The notes beneath the pieces were generated by a model, which had not been told where the DNA came from, made no database searches, and saw nothing but the letters and a program-made list of their open reading frames with translations. Shown here one piece after another: positions 21,811 to 31,407 of a stretch of DNA of 64,000 nt. This DNA comes from Shiraia sp. slf14. Lineage: Eukaryota; Ascomycota; Dothideomycetes; Pleosporales; Shiraiaceae. The position numbers and the translations under genes are program-made. The DNA lies in contig AXZN01000017.1 of the NCBI GenBank assembly GCA_000498155.1, positions 124,001 through 188,000 of the forward strand, given 5' to 3'. Numbering within the stretch: the first letter of the stretch is position 1; every line of letters begins with the position of its first letter.

Positions 21811-23385
21811 TTATCCAGATGCAAACTTGCTCTTCGATCTCAAGCTCTCCCCAAACTTCCAAAAGAAGAAAGGAGCAGGCATACCAAGGGCCACTGCCAC
21901 GGAACCAAGAATGGAGTTTCCCCAGCCATAATGTAGGTGTTGGTACATTACTGGTGCAAAAAGAGGAAATCCAAACCCGGCCAGTGAACGCAGCGTCATA
22001 CAAGCTGCCAGTGCACTCGCAGCATACTGCAAGTATGCATCAAATATGTATGTCTGTATAGACTGCATACATATTATGGTTCCAGCTGCAAATATTGCAG
22101 CACCAACATTTGGCATGATCCAGTGAAGTCGCTCTTGAGCACTCCAGCCATACCAGAAGAGCCCGAAAGGAACGAGCACTGATCCAACAAAGATGACAGG
22201 AACCCGAAACTCAGGCTTTCCAGCTCCTTCGTTCTTCGCTTTAAGGCGTTTATAGATCGCGTCATTGAGAGGACCCATGGCTTGTGCACCGAGGAACAAG
22301 CCGATGCCTATAGAAATGTAGTTCAAGCCGCCGATGCTGACACTCTCATCATAAACGTCTCTCCAAAGACCGGGAAACGTTGATAAAACCAGATATATAA
22401 CACCATTTAGGTAACCCACATATATCGCCAAAACCTGGACGATAGGCTGCGTAGCAAGCAAGCGAAAAGGACGTTCAAGTGCAACACCAAGCACTTTATG
22501 AATGGCAACATCCGTCTCAAGCTCCGTACATAATTCCTTATTTCCCGTCTCTTTACGCATCTTCTTGACTCGCTCACTCAAAATCTTGGGCGCATACGAC
22601 TCGCGCTGGAACCAAAACGCCACTGCCTGAATCACCACACAAGCAATCGACGTCGCCCAAAACGTCCACCTCCACGTTGAATACTGCGTGATGAATCCGC
22701 CTGCGATAGGGCCAATAGCCGGCCCAAGCAAAGGCGTCAACGAATAAATACTCGCCGCTCTACCCTTCTGCTCGGGATGAAAACAATCATTAACCACGCC
22801 TCCGCCTATAGCAAGCGGCGCGCTTCCACCCAGCCCACTCAGAAACCGAAACGCAAACATCTGTTCCTTCGTCTGCGCGAAGCCGCAGCCTAGGTTAAAG
22901 CAGAAGAACCATGCGTTGGATAAGCGCAGGATAGGTAAGCGGCCGTAGACTTCAGACAAGGGGGCGAGGAGTAGTGGGCCTATAGCATATGCGAGGAGGA
23001 AGACTGAGATGGCGAGTTGGCCTTCTACTTTGCTGGTTACGTTTAGGTCGCGCATTATGGCGGTGAGCCCTGGAGCGACCATTGTGGATGCAACTGGTGG
23101 CATGAGGGTGAAAGCGGAGGCGAACATGGTTGTGGCAAGTTTTTGTCTCATGGGCCAATTTTTGGGGTGATGTGGGTCGTTGGGTTCCCATTTTATGAGG
23201 GTTGGGGTAAGGGTGCATTGGTTTGATGTTGATGTTAATGTTGATGTGTTTGGAGTGGGGAGTGTTTCGACGTTGACTCCAATGTGTATGGAGTTGTCTA
23301 GCTTTTCTACGGATTGATGTGATTAGACTTTGTTCATGTGTGTGGGGTAGGAACTTGGTATACCGGGGTCATGTGTAGAGCCCAT
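21811..23385 (-). CDS. MFS exporter, DHA1 drug:H+ antiporter type
   Basis: Two exons: a 22-nt first exon (23385-23364) and 23306-21811, 505 residues in all. The tiny exon was found because the frame is open before the internal Met at 23151 and contains the family's N-terminal DDPxNP-K-N-W-type motif (EPNDPHHPKNWP). A 57-nt intron with a CTAATCAC branch site joins it to MGSTHDPE. Twelve hydrophobic segments follow. The DHA1 marks are LAYAIGPLLLAPLSEVYGRLPIL (motif A) and LTPLLGPAIGPIAGGFITQYSTWRWTFW (motif C of antiporters). It should export a small molecule across the plasma membrane in exchange for protons. It is head-to-head (341 bp apart) with the HDO gene, so co-regulation and product export are plausible. 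Confidence 0.9.
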
Positions 23386-23726
23386 GGTGCAGTATTGTGC
23401 AAGTGTAAAAGGCTTTTCGGTAATGGTATGCAATGATGCTACGTATGGAAACGAAAATAGAATTCAATCGAGCTGCTGAAATAGTCTTGAGCAATCTTAT
23501 TAAGCGAGGCTTGCTAGTATGGCCAATGAATATTGGTGACGCATATACGGGACATGTGCCTAGGTATGCTTTGATAAGATATCCCGTGCAGATTGTGCAA
23601 TCAATAGGGCCGCATAAAGCAGTAGTGCTGAGCAGATCTGACCGAGCTTCCATGAAGGCATATATAAATGACACCAACTGAGTTGCAAGACTGCTTTTTC
23701 TCAAGGGTTGATTCACAATCGCTATC
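23386..23726. promoter_or_regulatory. Divergent promoter, MFS / HDO-like gene
   Basis: This 341-bp stretch separates two divergently transcribed genes and must hold both promoters. No ATGCATGC copy is found here, unlike the other intergenic parts of the cluster. Confidence 0.5.
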
Positions 23727-25979
23727 ATGCATTTCTACTGGTACTTTCTCGTTTCACTGGCCGTATTATTTCCGGCTGTTTATCAACACTTCAGAAATGG
23801 AAGAAAAAAACAAGCTCGATTACCCAGTGATGAATACTCAAATAAGTTTATGGAATCGAAAGTTCGAGGCGAAAATGAAAACGACTCAAGAAGAACTCAA
23901 AGGTATCGAGACTTTTACTTCCAACTTCAGAATCTAGAAGATTATCCAGAAGTCCTTGAGTCAGCCCGAGATGAGCTTTTGAGCATGTTCTCTCGTGGTA
24001 TCGCGTTTGCCCAATCATCCCCGCAGGACACTATCTTCTCCATCCAACGCTACGACGAAATGGAACTCCAGAAGTTCATCGATGCCGAGCATGAAAGAGT
24101 TATGACAGAATGGGCCGATTACCTGGAGCGGAGAAAGCAAGGATGTGGCCCTGAGCTATTTTCGACCATGGAATCTGCTAGAGCATGGCTCGTTCAACAA
24201 GCCCCTGTCAAGTTGGTGGACGGAGCCTGGCTCGGTCATGTACACAAGATTACCACGCCTTTTCGACTTCGAGAGGTAACGAAACATGCTTGGCAGGTGC
24301 TTTCAGAAGAGCTTGGAGACGGTGATCTGTCCAAAAATCACGTCAGTCTATACCGCCAGATCCTGGAAGATGTTGGAGCATTTCTACCCCAGGGCCATAG
24401 CCGCGAGTTCGTAGACTCACATCATTGGGATGGCTTGGACAACCAACATGCCTGGCAAGCTGCTGTAGGCCAACTATTGATCTCGCTATTTCCTCATGAG
24501 TTCCTTCCAGAAATCCTGGGCTTCAACATGCATTACGAACTCATCACATTGGATACTATGCGCGCGGCTTATGAACTGAAAACTCTCGGCATCGATCCCA
24601 ACTACTTCTTCATTCATGTTGCCATCGATAACGGAGACTCGGGACATGCAGCCATGGCCACTCAGACAGTTATGCGCTATCTTGATATATTGCGATCCAC
24701 TGAAGACAAGACATCGTTAGACAAAGTTTGGAAGCGAGTCCAGGTTGGGTACATCATGTCTCAAGCTCTAGGCATGCATGAGCAAAGAGTATTGAACCTT
24801 GTTGTGCCTTCGCCAGCTCAAGAGTACATGAAAGCCTCAACTGATCCACTAAATACCCGAATCTCAGAGATCTTCAAAGCCAAGGCTCTTGTTTCACACA
24901 AATGTCACCTGCAGAGTCGAGCACGGATTGGTGGTCGCTCACTGTCCGAATGGCTGGCTCCGAGCATCTGGGAAAATCCGAGTCCGTCGCAGGAGCGAAT
25001 ATTACTGATGGAACTCAGTAAAGCCAAGCCGTGGATATTTGCCGGAGACAGTAGAAGGAGTCTGCTTGTACGAGAGCTGCAGTGGAACGGGCGCATGTTC
25101 GGCGCTTTCACGCAGGATGAGGTTGTCGCCCTGACTCAGTGGATAGACTCGTTGGAAATCAACAACGATTCTTACCTGTATTGGGAATACACTGGAAGGG
25201 AGCCTCCTATGTCCAAAAATTTGAGAACAGAGCTTCACGACCCGGCCAAACATCATCCAGTGGTGTCCTCCCACATTATCGACAAGGCAGAGAGTGAAAA
25301 CTCCATGAAGGGCCTAGAAGCTTTGGGGCCAGTTCCCGAGTTGAAATGGTCAGAATCACAGCAGTTGATACTGTTGTCTCATACTCGTCTTCCAGACTTA
25401 GTGTGCCTTTGGTTCGCACATATTGGTCTACTGGAAAACACTGTTAATACACCTTCACGAACGTCCTCGCCGCTATACGCTGGCATCTTACGGACCTTGC
25501 GGGCCCAAGCCGGCTTTGCTACTGAAACAGATGTAGTGGCAGGGATAGATGAGATGAGGCGAAGTTCATGTCCTAACCTGGTTGATGTTGGCTTAGAGTT
25601 GTTGTCCCGCACCGGGTGGCCTATAGAAGCTAAGCCGTCTTGTCTCGAAGACGTATTCATACTGACAAAGATGCACGGACAATGCGACGAAAGCGTTAAG
25701 CTAGCAAGAGACATGTTAATGTGGAGTACGCGACCTGGAGCGAACCTCGGCTGGCTTATGGGGATGGCCTTCGCGTTTTTGCCAGTCAAGGAAGCTGTGG
25801 CCAGATCACCTGAGTTGCTTTCTGGCGAGACTAATCTGGTACTGGGGGCTATCGTTCAAAGAGAGAGACGGAACCTGCTGGAATGCATCCACTGGTTGGA
25901 GGACCATGACTCGTCACAATACCGACAATTGTGCCAAGGGTATCAGTTCGGGAAGGTCATGTTGGTGAAATGTCTATAG
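23727..25979 (+). CDS. Haem-oxygenase-like di-iron protein, membrane-anchored
   Basis: A single-exon protein of 750 residues. Residues 1-20 form a hydrophobic anchor followed by a basic stretch (RNGRKK). From about residue 180 to 330 it resembles the iron-containing redox / haem-oxygenase-like fold (PF14518): LLISLFPHEFLPEILGFNMHYE with E262, H269 and E271, then E283, then DPNYFFIHVAIDNGDSGHAAMA with H297-x3-D301-x5-H307. Such E/H/E/H-D-H sets bind two irons in haem-oxygenase-like diiron oxidases (SznF, UndA, BesC), which N-oxygenate, decarboxylate or cleave amino-acid and fatty-acid substrates. The C-terminal 420 residues are of unknown function and make it about twice the usual bacterial size. 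The family call is moderately firm; substrate and reaction are unknown. Confidence 0.72.
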   Translation: MHFYWYFLVSLAVLFPAVYQHFRNGRKKQARLPSDEYSNKFMESKVRGENENDSRRTQRYRDFYFQLQNLEDYPEVLESARDELLSMFSRGIAFAQSSPQDTIFSIQRYDEMELQKFIDAEHERVMTEWADYLERRKQGCGPELFSTMESARAWLVQQAPVKLVDGAWLGHVHKITTPFRLREVTKHAWQVLSEELGDGDLSKNHVSLYRQILEDVGAFLPQGHSREFVDSHHWDGLDNQHAWQAAVGQLLISLFPHEFLPEILGFNMHYELITLDTMRAAYELKTLGIDPNYFFIHVAIDNGDSGHAAMATQTVMRYLDILRSTEDKTSLDKVWKRVQVGYIMSQALGMHEQRVLNLVVPSPAQEYMKASTDPLNTRISEIFKAKALVSHKCHLQSRARIGGRSLSEWLAPSIWENPSPSQERILLMELSKAKPWIFAGDSRRSLLVRELQWNGRMFGAFTQDEVVALTQWIDSLEINNDSYLYWEYTGREPPMSKNLRTELHDPAKHHPVVSSHIIDKAESENSMKGLEALGPVPELKWSESQQLILLSHTRLPDLVCLWFAHIGLLENTVNTPSRTSSPLYAGILRTLRAQAGFATETDVVAGIDEMRRSSCPNLVDVGLELLSRTGWPIEAKPSCLEDVFILTKMHGQCDESVKLARDMLMWSTRPGANLGWLMGMAFAFLPVKEAVARSPELLSGETNLVLGAIVQRERRNLLECIHWLEDHDSSQYRQLCQGYQFGKVMLVKCL

Positions 25980-26262
25980 TACAGAATCGCGAGGACTCTG
26001 GCATATCGAGTCATACAATTCTTAGTGCTTAGAAAATCGGAGCGATATGTTTGGGGTATGTTAATTACTAGTCAATGTTGGTTGGCAGATTGCAGTGTAT
26101 GTGGCTGGGCATGTCGTATGTCAGAACCTTGTCCAGATCGGTACACGAACTGTTCGTGACGAGGCTGCAGCTATCGGTAAATTAAGCATATGCTTGTTTA
26201 GACTTGCTGTAACCCACGCTTGCGTTGACCCGCCGATCAGAAGGAACTCCTCGGTGAAACTA

Positions 26263-26270
26263 ATGCATGC
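26263..26270. promoter_or_regulatory. ATGCATGC palindrome
   Basis: One of five perfect copies in intergenic DNA between 26.2 and 31.1 kb. It lies 389 bp before the dioxygenase start codon. The repeated occurrence suggests a regulator site. Confidence 0.35.
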
Positions 26271-26494
26271 GGGGAGGCGCGGAACCAGGCGTGACGGACC
26301 GACCCGAAAACCGCCCGCCTGACAACGACGATACTAGTGGAAGTTGCGAAATCAGTGTAACAAATTAATTGCATTTACTAGTGTTGATCGGTGTTTAAGT
26401 GCACTTCGCTCGGTCAGACTTCAAGAGTTAGCTGCAGTGCAAGGGTGACAGCGTGGAATGATGCCATTCTACCCTGAACGACTATCACTGACGG

Positions 26495-26502
26495 ATGCAT
26501 GC
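26495..26502. promoter_or_regulatory. ATGCATGC palindrome
   Basis: Second copy in the dioxygenase promoter, 157 bp before its start codon, in the context GGATGCATGCGATG. Confidence 0.35.
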
Positions 26503-26658
26503 GATGAGCCATTGGAACAAGTAAAACTATTCCATCTTAGCTTATGTCGAGCGGTATTGAGGACATGAAAATTTCAGGTATAGAGGCATCCCTTCTTCGT
26601 CATCTCAATCAATCGTACTGTTCACTTTTTCTTTGTCTGTCTGATTGCATCTTACAAT

Positions 26659-27578
26659 ATGGCCATCACCACCACTCAAGAGAAGCCAATTCCTCTTGAT
26701 ATAATCAATTATGAAGCATTGGTAAAGAAGGACACCTCTGAGGTCGAAAAGCTCTTAGAAGCTAGCCGGACTATTGGCATGTTTTATCTCGATCTTCGAG
26801 GTGTGAGTACAAAGGCCATTTTTGAAGACATGCCAGTCATCTTCGAGACGGGAAATCAGTTTTTCAATCTTCCCCAAGACTCTAGAGAGAAGACTGAAAG
26901 TCTGCGCGAGGGTGTCGAGAGAGGGTACGTTGAACATGATAGTAAATCCTCTACAAAGTGGTACTAATTCTGGGCTCAGTTATCACCAAGGCAAAGGGTT
27001 CGAATATTACGAGGTTCGTTTGATTTGGGACATATCACCATGGGCAGCACATTAACCTGCACCAGATTGCTAGAGACGAATTCGAGCTTGGGAAATGGGC
27101 TTTGCCTGCTACCTTCCAGCCTCAAAGCGATCGAATTGCACGTACCATCAAGAACTTGAATGATGCGGTTCAATTGATCCTTGCTGAAGTTTGCACTGCT
27201 GCCAACATCAAGATTCCTGAGCTCAGCGATGATCCTACCATTGCCAGCGATACGGCATTGAAATTGGTATTCAAGCCTCCGATTCATGATGCAGGCACGG
27301 TCATTCATCCATGGCACACTGATTTCGGCTTGATAACACTGCTTTGGTATGATGAGGAGACAACACAAATTGAGGTACGCAATGACAAGGGATACACAAC
27401 CGAAACTTGGGAGACAGCTCCTGTTGTGGAAGGATGTGTTCTCGTCAACATTGCGGACCATCTTGCGGACAAAACCAATGGATACTTGCACTCAACCAGG
27501 CATAGAGTGGTGGCTCCTCCCGGCGAGAAGCGAACGAGAAATGGGCTGATCTATCTTTTGAGGCCATATAGTACTTAG
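26659..27578 (+). CDS. 2-oxoglutarate/Fe(II) dioxygenase, IPNS-like
   Basis: Three exons (26659-26924, 26980-27013, 27066-27578; the middle one only 34 nt) give 270 residues. The fold matches the isopenicillin-N-synthase-like family: an N-terminal region with LLEASRTIGMFYLDLRG and FFNLPQDSREKTES, then the iron site HTDFG and the distal histidine in LHSTRHRVV, and R-N-G-L-I-Y-L-L-R-P for co-substrate binding. The usual RxS is replaced by RNG, so 2-oxoglutarate contacts may differ. At 270 residues it is shorter than typical members (about 310-350). It would hydroxylate, desaturate or cyclise a small molecule. Its place between the HDO-like and AspRS-like genes suggests a tailoring step. Confidence 0.8.
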
Positions 27579-28352
27579 ATTTACAAGTTCATAGCAGATT
27601 AATCCGCCTCATAAAATCAGAGCTCGATGGCGTAGTATGAATTATGCACTTCATAAATATTGTATGATGATTCAGGAGAATTCGAATTCGAACGACAAGC
27701 TCCATCACTTGCATAAAACCTCTTTCCACTTCAGTTCCATGTACGTCTAGCTGGCCCCCACGCTTCCGTCAAATGCGGGCTGGAACGCGAAAAGCGGGGC
27801 CGGAGCGGGAGGCAAGTCGTTGATCATCGAAACACTAAAAGACATACGGTCCTTCTATCCCACGATGCACGTACAGGAACGGCCATGCCCCTGCATCGAC
27901 ACTGAAAATGCGACATACCTTCCTGTTATAATGATATTGGCTCCAAATACCTATTTCCATGATGTTTTCAGCTTGGCATAGTGTGGGACGCCGGTTTCTC
28001 GGTTGTATAAAACACCGGGTAACGACCGGACACGACCTCAACTATTCCAATTTGAGCTCGTGCCTTAGGTTGATGCGCCTTTTTACTCGAACCAATGCAT
28101 GCATAATGCGGAGAAGGACAAGGAGATAGACCGAAGTGAATGCAAATGCAGCATGAAGATTAGAGGCTCAAGGGTTTAGTTGGGGATGCTTGAGGGAAGC
28201 CGGAAAAAAATGCAGTTAAGCTCGATAGAAAATCGCCAGGCTGAATCTTCTGATTTCTCGTTTCAATATATTCTCATATCAAGTTCAAGTGACCAGCTTA
28301 TTATTCGAATCGTATTAACATTTTCTGGTGGAATTCTTTGTCTCTTCTAAAC
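27579..28352. other. Intergenic with one ATGCATGC palindrome
   Basis: Dioxygenase 3' flank and AspRS-like promoter. No gene seen; the minus-strand frame at 27835-28041 is unsupported. Confidence 0.5.
28095..28102. promoter_or_regulatory. ATGCATGC palindrome
   Basis: Third copy, 251 bp before the AspRS-like start codon, extended to ATGCATGCAT. Confidence 0.35.
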
Positions 28353-29988
28353 ATGCGGGTGTCTACTTCCAACACCTTATCTCACTTGGCAATGATGGTA
28401 ACATATATTTTGCATAGATTATGTCAAATTTCGAGGCTTCTAACTCGTTCTTTAGCCAAAGCTTTCACATGAGACGATCAACGGGCAACCAATGACTTTT
28501 GATGCAAGGGTTGACTCAATTTCTGCACAGAGCTCATCAGACGAGGTATACTTGGGCCTGAGGGTCGATGATATATCATTCGAAGCCAATGTGAGCGCGA
28601 AAAGAGTTGGAGAGAATAATTGGAGTACGATCCAGGATCTGACAATCGAATCCATTGTTCGGGTCTCTGGGAATTTCGCGAATACCGAAGATGAACAGTC
28701 CTTGGGGGTTCACGAAAATGGAAGCTCACCTGGAACTTGGAAATTTAATATCACGAGCTTGGAACACATTGCTTTGGCAGCTGTCAACATGCCAGGGACC
28801 AGGAAAGCTGAATTGACCGACTTGGAAGAACGCCTGAATAATCGCGTTCTTGACGTACGAAAAGCAGCTTCAGGAGCAATATTCAAGTTGCACTCAGGTA
28901 TGTGCCAATTGATTGTGGAATTCCTCTGCTCGAAAGGATTTCATTGGATCCATACTCCAAGAATTATAAGTGCAACCATTACTGGCGATAATGAGTACTT
29001 TCATCTACCTTATTTTGGTGGCGATGCCTGGCTAGCACAGTCCACTCAACATCATAAGCAGATGGCACTATCGATGGACATGCAACGCGTATTTGAGATT
29101 GGCCCTGTTTTCCGAGCGGAGGTTAAATCAAAAGCATCTGCCAGACATTTGACTGAGGTAAGCGATTTTCTGTAGCTTAAGTTTTACTTCAATGTTCTTC
29201 TCTGTGGACTGACTTGATTGGAAATAGTTTACTGTCTTGGACATTGGTATGGTGTTTTCACAGGACTACCATGAAGTGGTGGAAATGATCGAGTCCATGA
29301 TAGTGTTTGTGTACAGAGGATTGCAGGAACGGAGCCAATTCCGCCAGCTCATCGAGGCTGTCAAGCAAATAAACCCTTCAGTGAGAGACTTCAAAGTTGG
29401 CCTTGACGAATCTGGAAATGTTCCACGTATTACATTCATGGAAGCTAAACGTATCTTACGGCAAGAGCTCGGATTCGACACTAGCGACGACAAGAATTTC
29501 ACGTGAGTAAATTCACCATTCTGTCTACCTTTCCAGAATGTACATTAATTCAGTAAAATGACAGTGATCAAGAAGAAGCAGCCCTAGGAAAATATTTCCG
29601 CTACCAATCACGACTGCAAACCGACATCTTCACTATAGATCAGTACCCAGCATCTATGCGACAGTTCAATTCACAGGCAAATTTAGCTGTTCCAGGGCTA
29701 TCAAACACTTGGGATATCATTTCTGGTGGTCGCGAAGTTTGTTCAGGAAGCGAACGAATCCACAAATTCGAAGATCTTTGCTCGGCTATGCGCGCCGGTG
29801 TTTGTGGCCCACCACTGGATCCAGAGGCCGAGAAGTGGCAGGCTTATTTGGCAGCTTTCAAAGCTGGCATGCCACGTCATGGAGGCTGTGGGCTTGGCGT
29901 CAACAGGTTGCTCCAAGGTTTCCTTGGCCTAGACGACGTTCGGGAGGTTACCATGTTTCCTAGAGATGTGAATCGATTGGCTCCATAG
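28353..29988 (+). CDS. Aspartyl-tRNA synthetase-like paralogue, altered active site
   Basis: Four exons (28353-28397, 28456-29157, 29228-29502, 29565-29988) give 481 residues. The layout is that of eukaryotic/archaeal AspRS: an N-terminal OB-like part, TSLEHIALAAVNMPGTRKA, the class-II core with YFGGDAWLAQSTQHHKQMALSMDMQRVFEIGPVFRAE, and motif 3 HGGCGLGVNRLLQGFLGLDDVREVTMFPRDVNRLAP. Several normally invariant parts are changed. The SEGGA-type loop reads TITGDNEYF. FRAEnsnTHRHLTEF reads FRAEVKSKASARHLTEF. The RPFYT element reads RQFNS. RGEEIxSGAQRIH reads GGREVCSGSERIH. The OB part is eroded. It may form an aspartyl-adenylate or amide for a pathway, or act as a drug-resistant copy, rather than charge tRNA in bulk. 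The role is inferred. Confidence 0.85.
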
Positions 29989-30120
29989 AATCACAATTAT
30001 GTCGCTCTCATGAACGCTTAAACTATTCCCACATGCAAAGTCTGCTTCCCAATTGAAACAATAATACCATAATTTGTAGCTCAGAATACAGAACTATTTG
30101 ATGTGCCCCTGATTGCGAAG

Positions 30121-30889
30121 TCACGCACTTTCAATGAAAGGACACAGTTCCGTCCGAAGATAAGATTCTGAAATCCCAAGGACTTTCGCATCTTCCATTG
30201 CTAATCTCATTCGAGCTGCGTATTCATCTCTAATTTTTCCCGGTATCTCCTTTCCTGGAACAACATAAATCAGAGCCTTTCTCAAATTTGTGGCAGAACC
30301 TGTATTAAGCATTAGTGTTTTCATAGGGTACTCCAAATTATTCCAAAGACAACGCACCTCCAGATCCATTTCCCCTCTGGATCTCATCCGGCCCGTGTCT
30401 TGACCCATTCGCAATTGATTCCGCTTCTGGTTTAGATGCCCCTTCCTTCTGAATTACAACAGTATCGGAGGGTACCGGCGGTGTAGCGATAAAACGGGAC
30501 CTTTGTTGTTCCAGGGCTCGGGCCGCATCGACAGTACTCTGATGGGTGAAAGTGGGACGGGCAAAAGCTGCCAGTTCTATCAGGGCTTCCTTCTCTTCAA
30601 AACGTTTCTCAGCCACCCCTTCATAATGTCTTAGATGTTCAACATCTTGAGGCGATACCCGAAAGACAATGCCTTCAACATTATCGGTTTTTCTCCCCTG
30701 AATTACAGTTGCCCCTCCGCGACTGTTCAGTTGCCATTTGTAGCCCCGTAGTAGTCCTTTAGCAAAAAGAGTACTATCATTACATCGGTTCGCCATTTGA
30801 TGGAGGTGCATATTGCTACCATATGCAAAGTAGAGCGTTTCTCGATCCATTTCCGGACGGTTCTGCGATGCTGTATCTTGGCTGGACAT
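30121..30889 (-). CDS. Gamma-glutamylcyclotransferase-like protein
   Basis: Two exons (30889-30358 and 30299-30121; 58-nt intron) give 236 residues. The nucleotide-like pocket motif FAYGSNMHLHQMANRC, VEGIVFRVSPQDVEHLRHYEGV with the catalytic-type Glu in YEGV, and the C-terminal LIYVVPGKEIPGKIRDEYAARMRLAMEDAKVLGISESYL are typical of fungal AIG2/GGCT-fold proteins, such as those of thiol-compound clusters (GliK). Members remove gamma-glutamyl groups as 5-oxoproline. A variable, Ser/Pro-rich insert (about residues 113-177) precedes the intron. It lies tail-to-tail with the AspRS-like gene and upstream of the ATP-grasp-like gene on the same strand. Confidence 0.83.
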
Positions 30890-30984
30890 TTTAGTAAGCC
30901 AGTCGTGATGCGTTTGACTGGATTATTGATCGAAGTTGTGAGTGAAGGCTATGAAAGAAGTAGGTATGCATGTCCTTCCTCTAC

Positions 30985-30992
30985 ATGCATGC
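30985..30992. promoter_or_regulatory. ATGCATGC palindrome
   Basis: Fourth copy, 96 bp before the GGCT-like start codon. Confidence 0.35.
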
Positions 30993-31045
30993 AAATTAAC
31001 GTTGACCCATGATTCAGTGGCAGCTCCACCCTGTTGGCGCCGCAT

Positions 31046-31053
31046 ATGCATGC
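31046..31053. promoter_or_regulatory. ATGCATGC palindrome
   Basis: Fifth copy, 157 bp before the GGCT-like start codon, extended to ATGCATGCAT. Confidence 0.35.
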
Positions 31054-31407
31054 ATAGCTTCGGCCTTATTTTCGAGATATCTCGAAAGTACATGCTGCAT
31101 CGCGGGCCAGCCTTCGATTTCCAAGAGGTCCAACAGGTCCAACTGTTTCAGTTTATTGCTAGCTCCACAGCCTATGTCATAACGAGAACACTTCAGGTGT
31201 GCTCAATGTACTACTTGATACCGCGAGTCACGATATGATTTGAAATTATTGCTTGTTCTGCTATAGGCTTGCGGTGAGGTGATAACGGTTCATGTTGCAT
31301 AGGAGGTTATTCGGGATATTCTATGTTGATGCTGCCTATGGAGATGCTGCTTTTTGGAATTTTCTATGTACCCAGATAATCGAAATCTCATGATGTAGAC
31401 GCGACTT

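Larger units (their letters stand above)
25980..26658. other. Intergenic with two ATGCATGC palindromes
   Basis: Between the HDO-like gene and the dioxygenase. Apart from the palindromes at 26263 and 26495 no feature is recognised. The frame at 26095-26322 is not convincing. Confidence 0.5.
30890..31407. other. Intergenic with two ATGCATGC palindromes
   Basis: Promoter of the GGCT-like gene and 3' flank of the ATP-grasp-like gene. It carries ATGCATGC at 30985 and 31046 plus a near-copy TATGCATGT at about 30965. Confidence 0.5.

Noticed and set aside
26985..27012. GGTTCGAAT resembling a tRNA T-loop
   Set aside because: It lies within dioxygenase coding sequence and has no cloverleaf partners.
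26980..27013. Frameshift in the dioxygenase
   Set aside because: Two introns (55 and 52 nt) with good sites restore the frame through a 34-nt exon.
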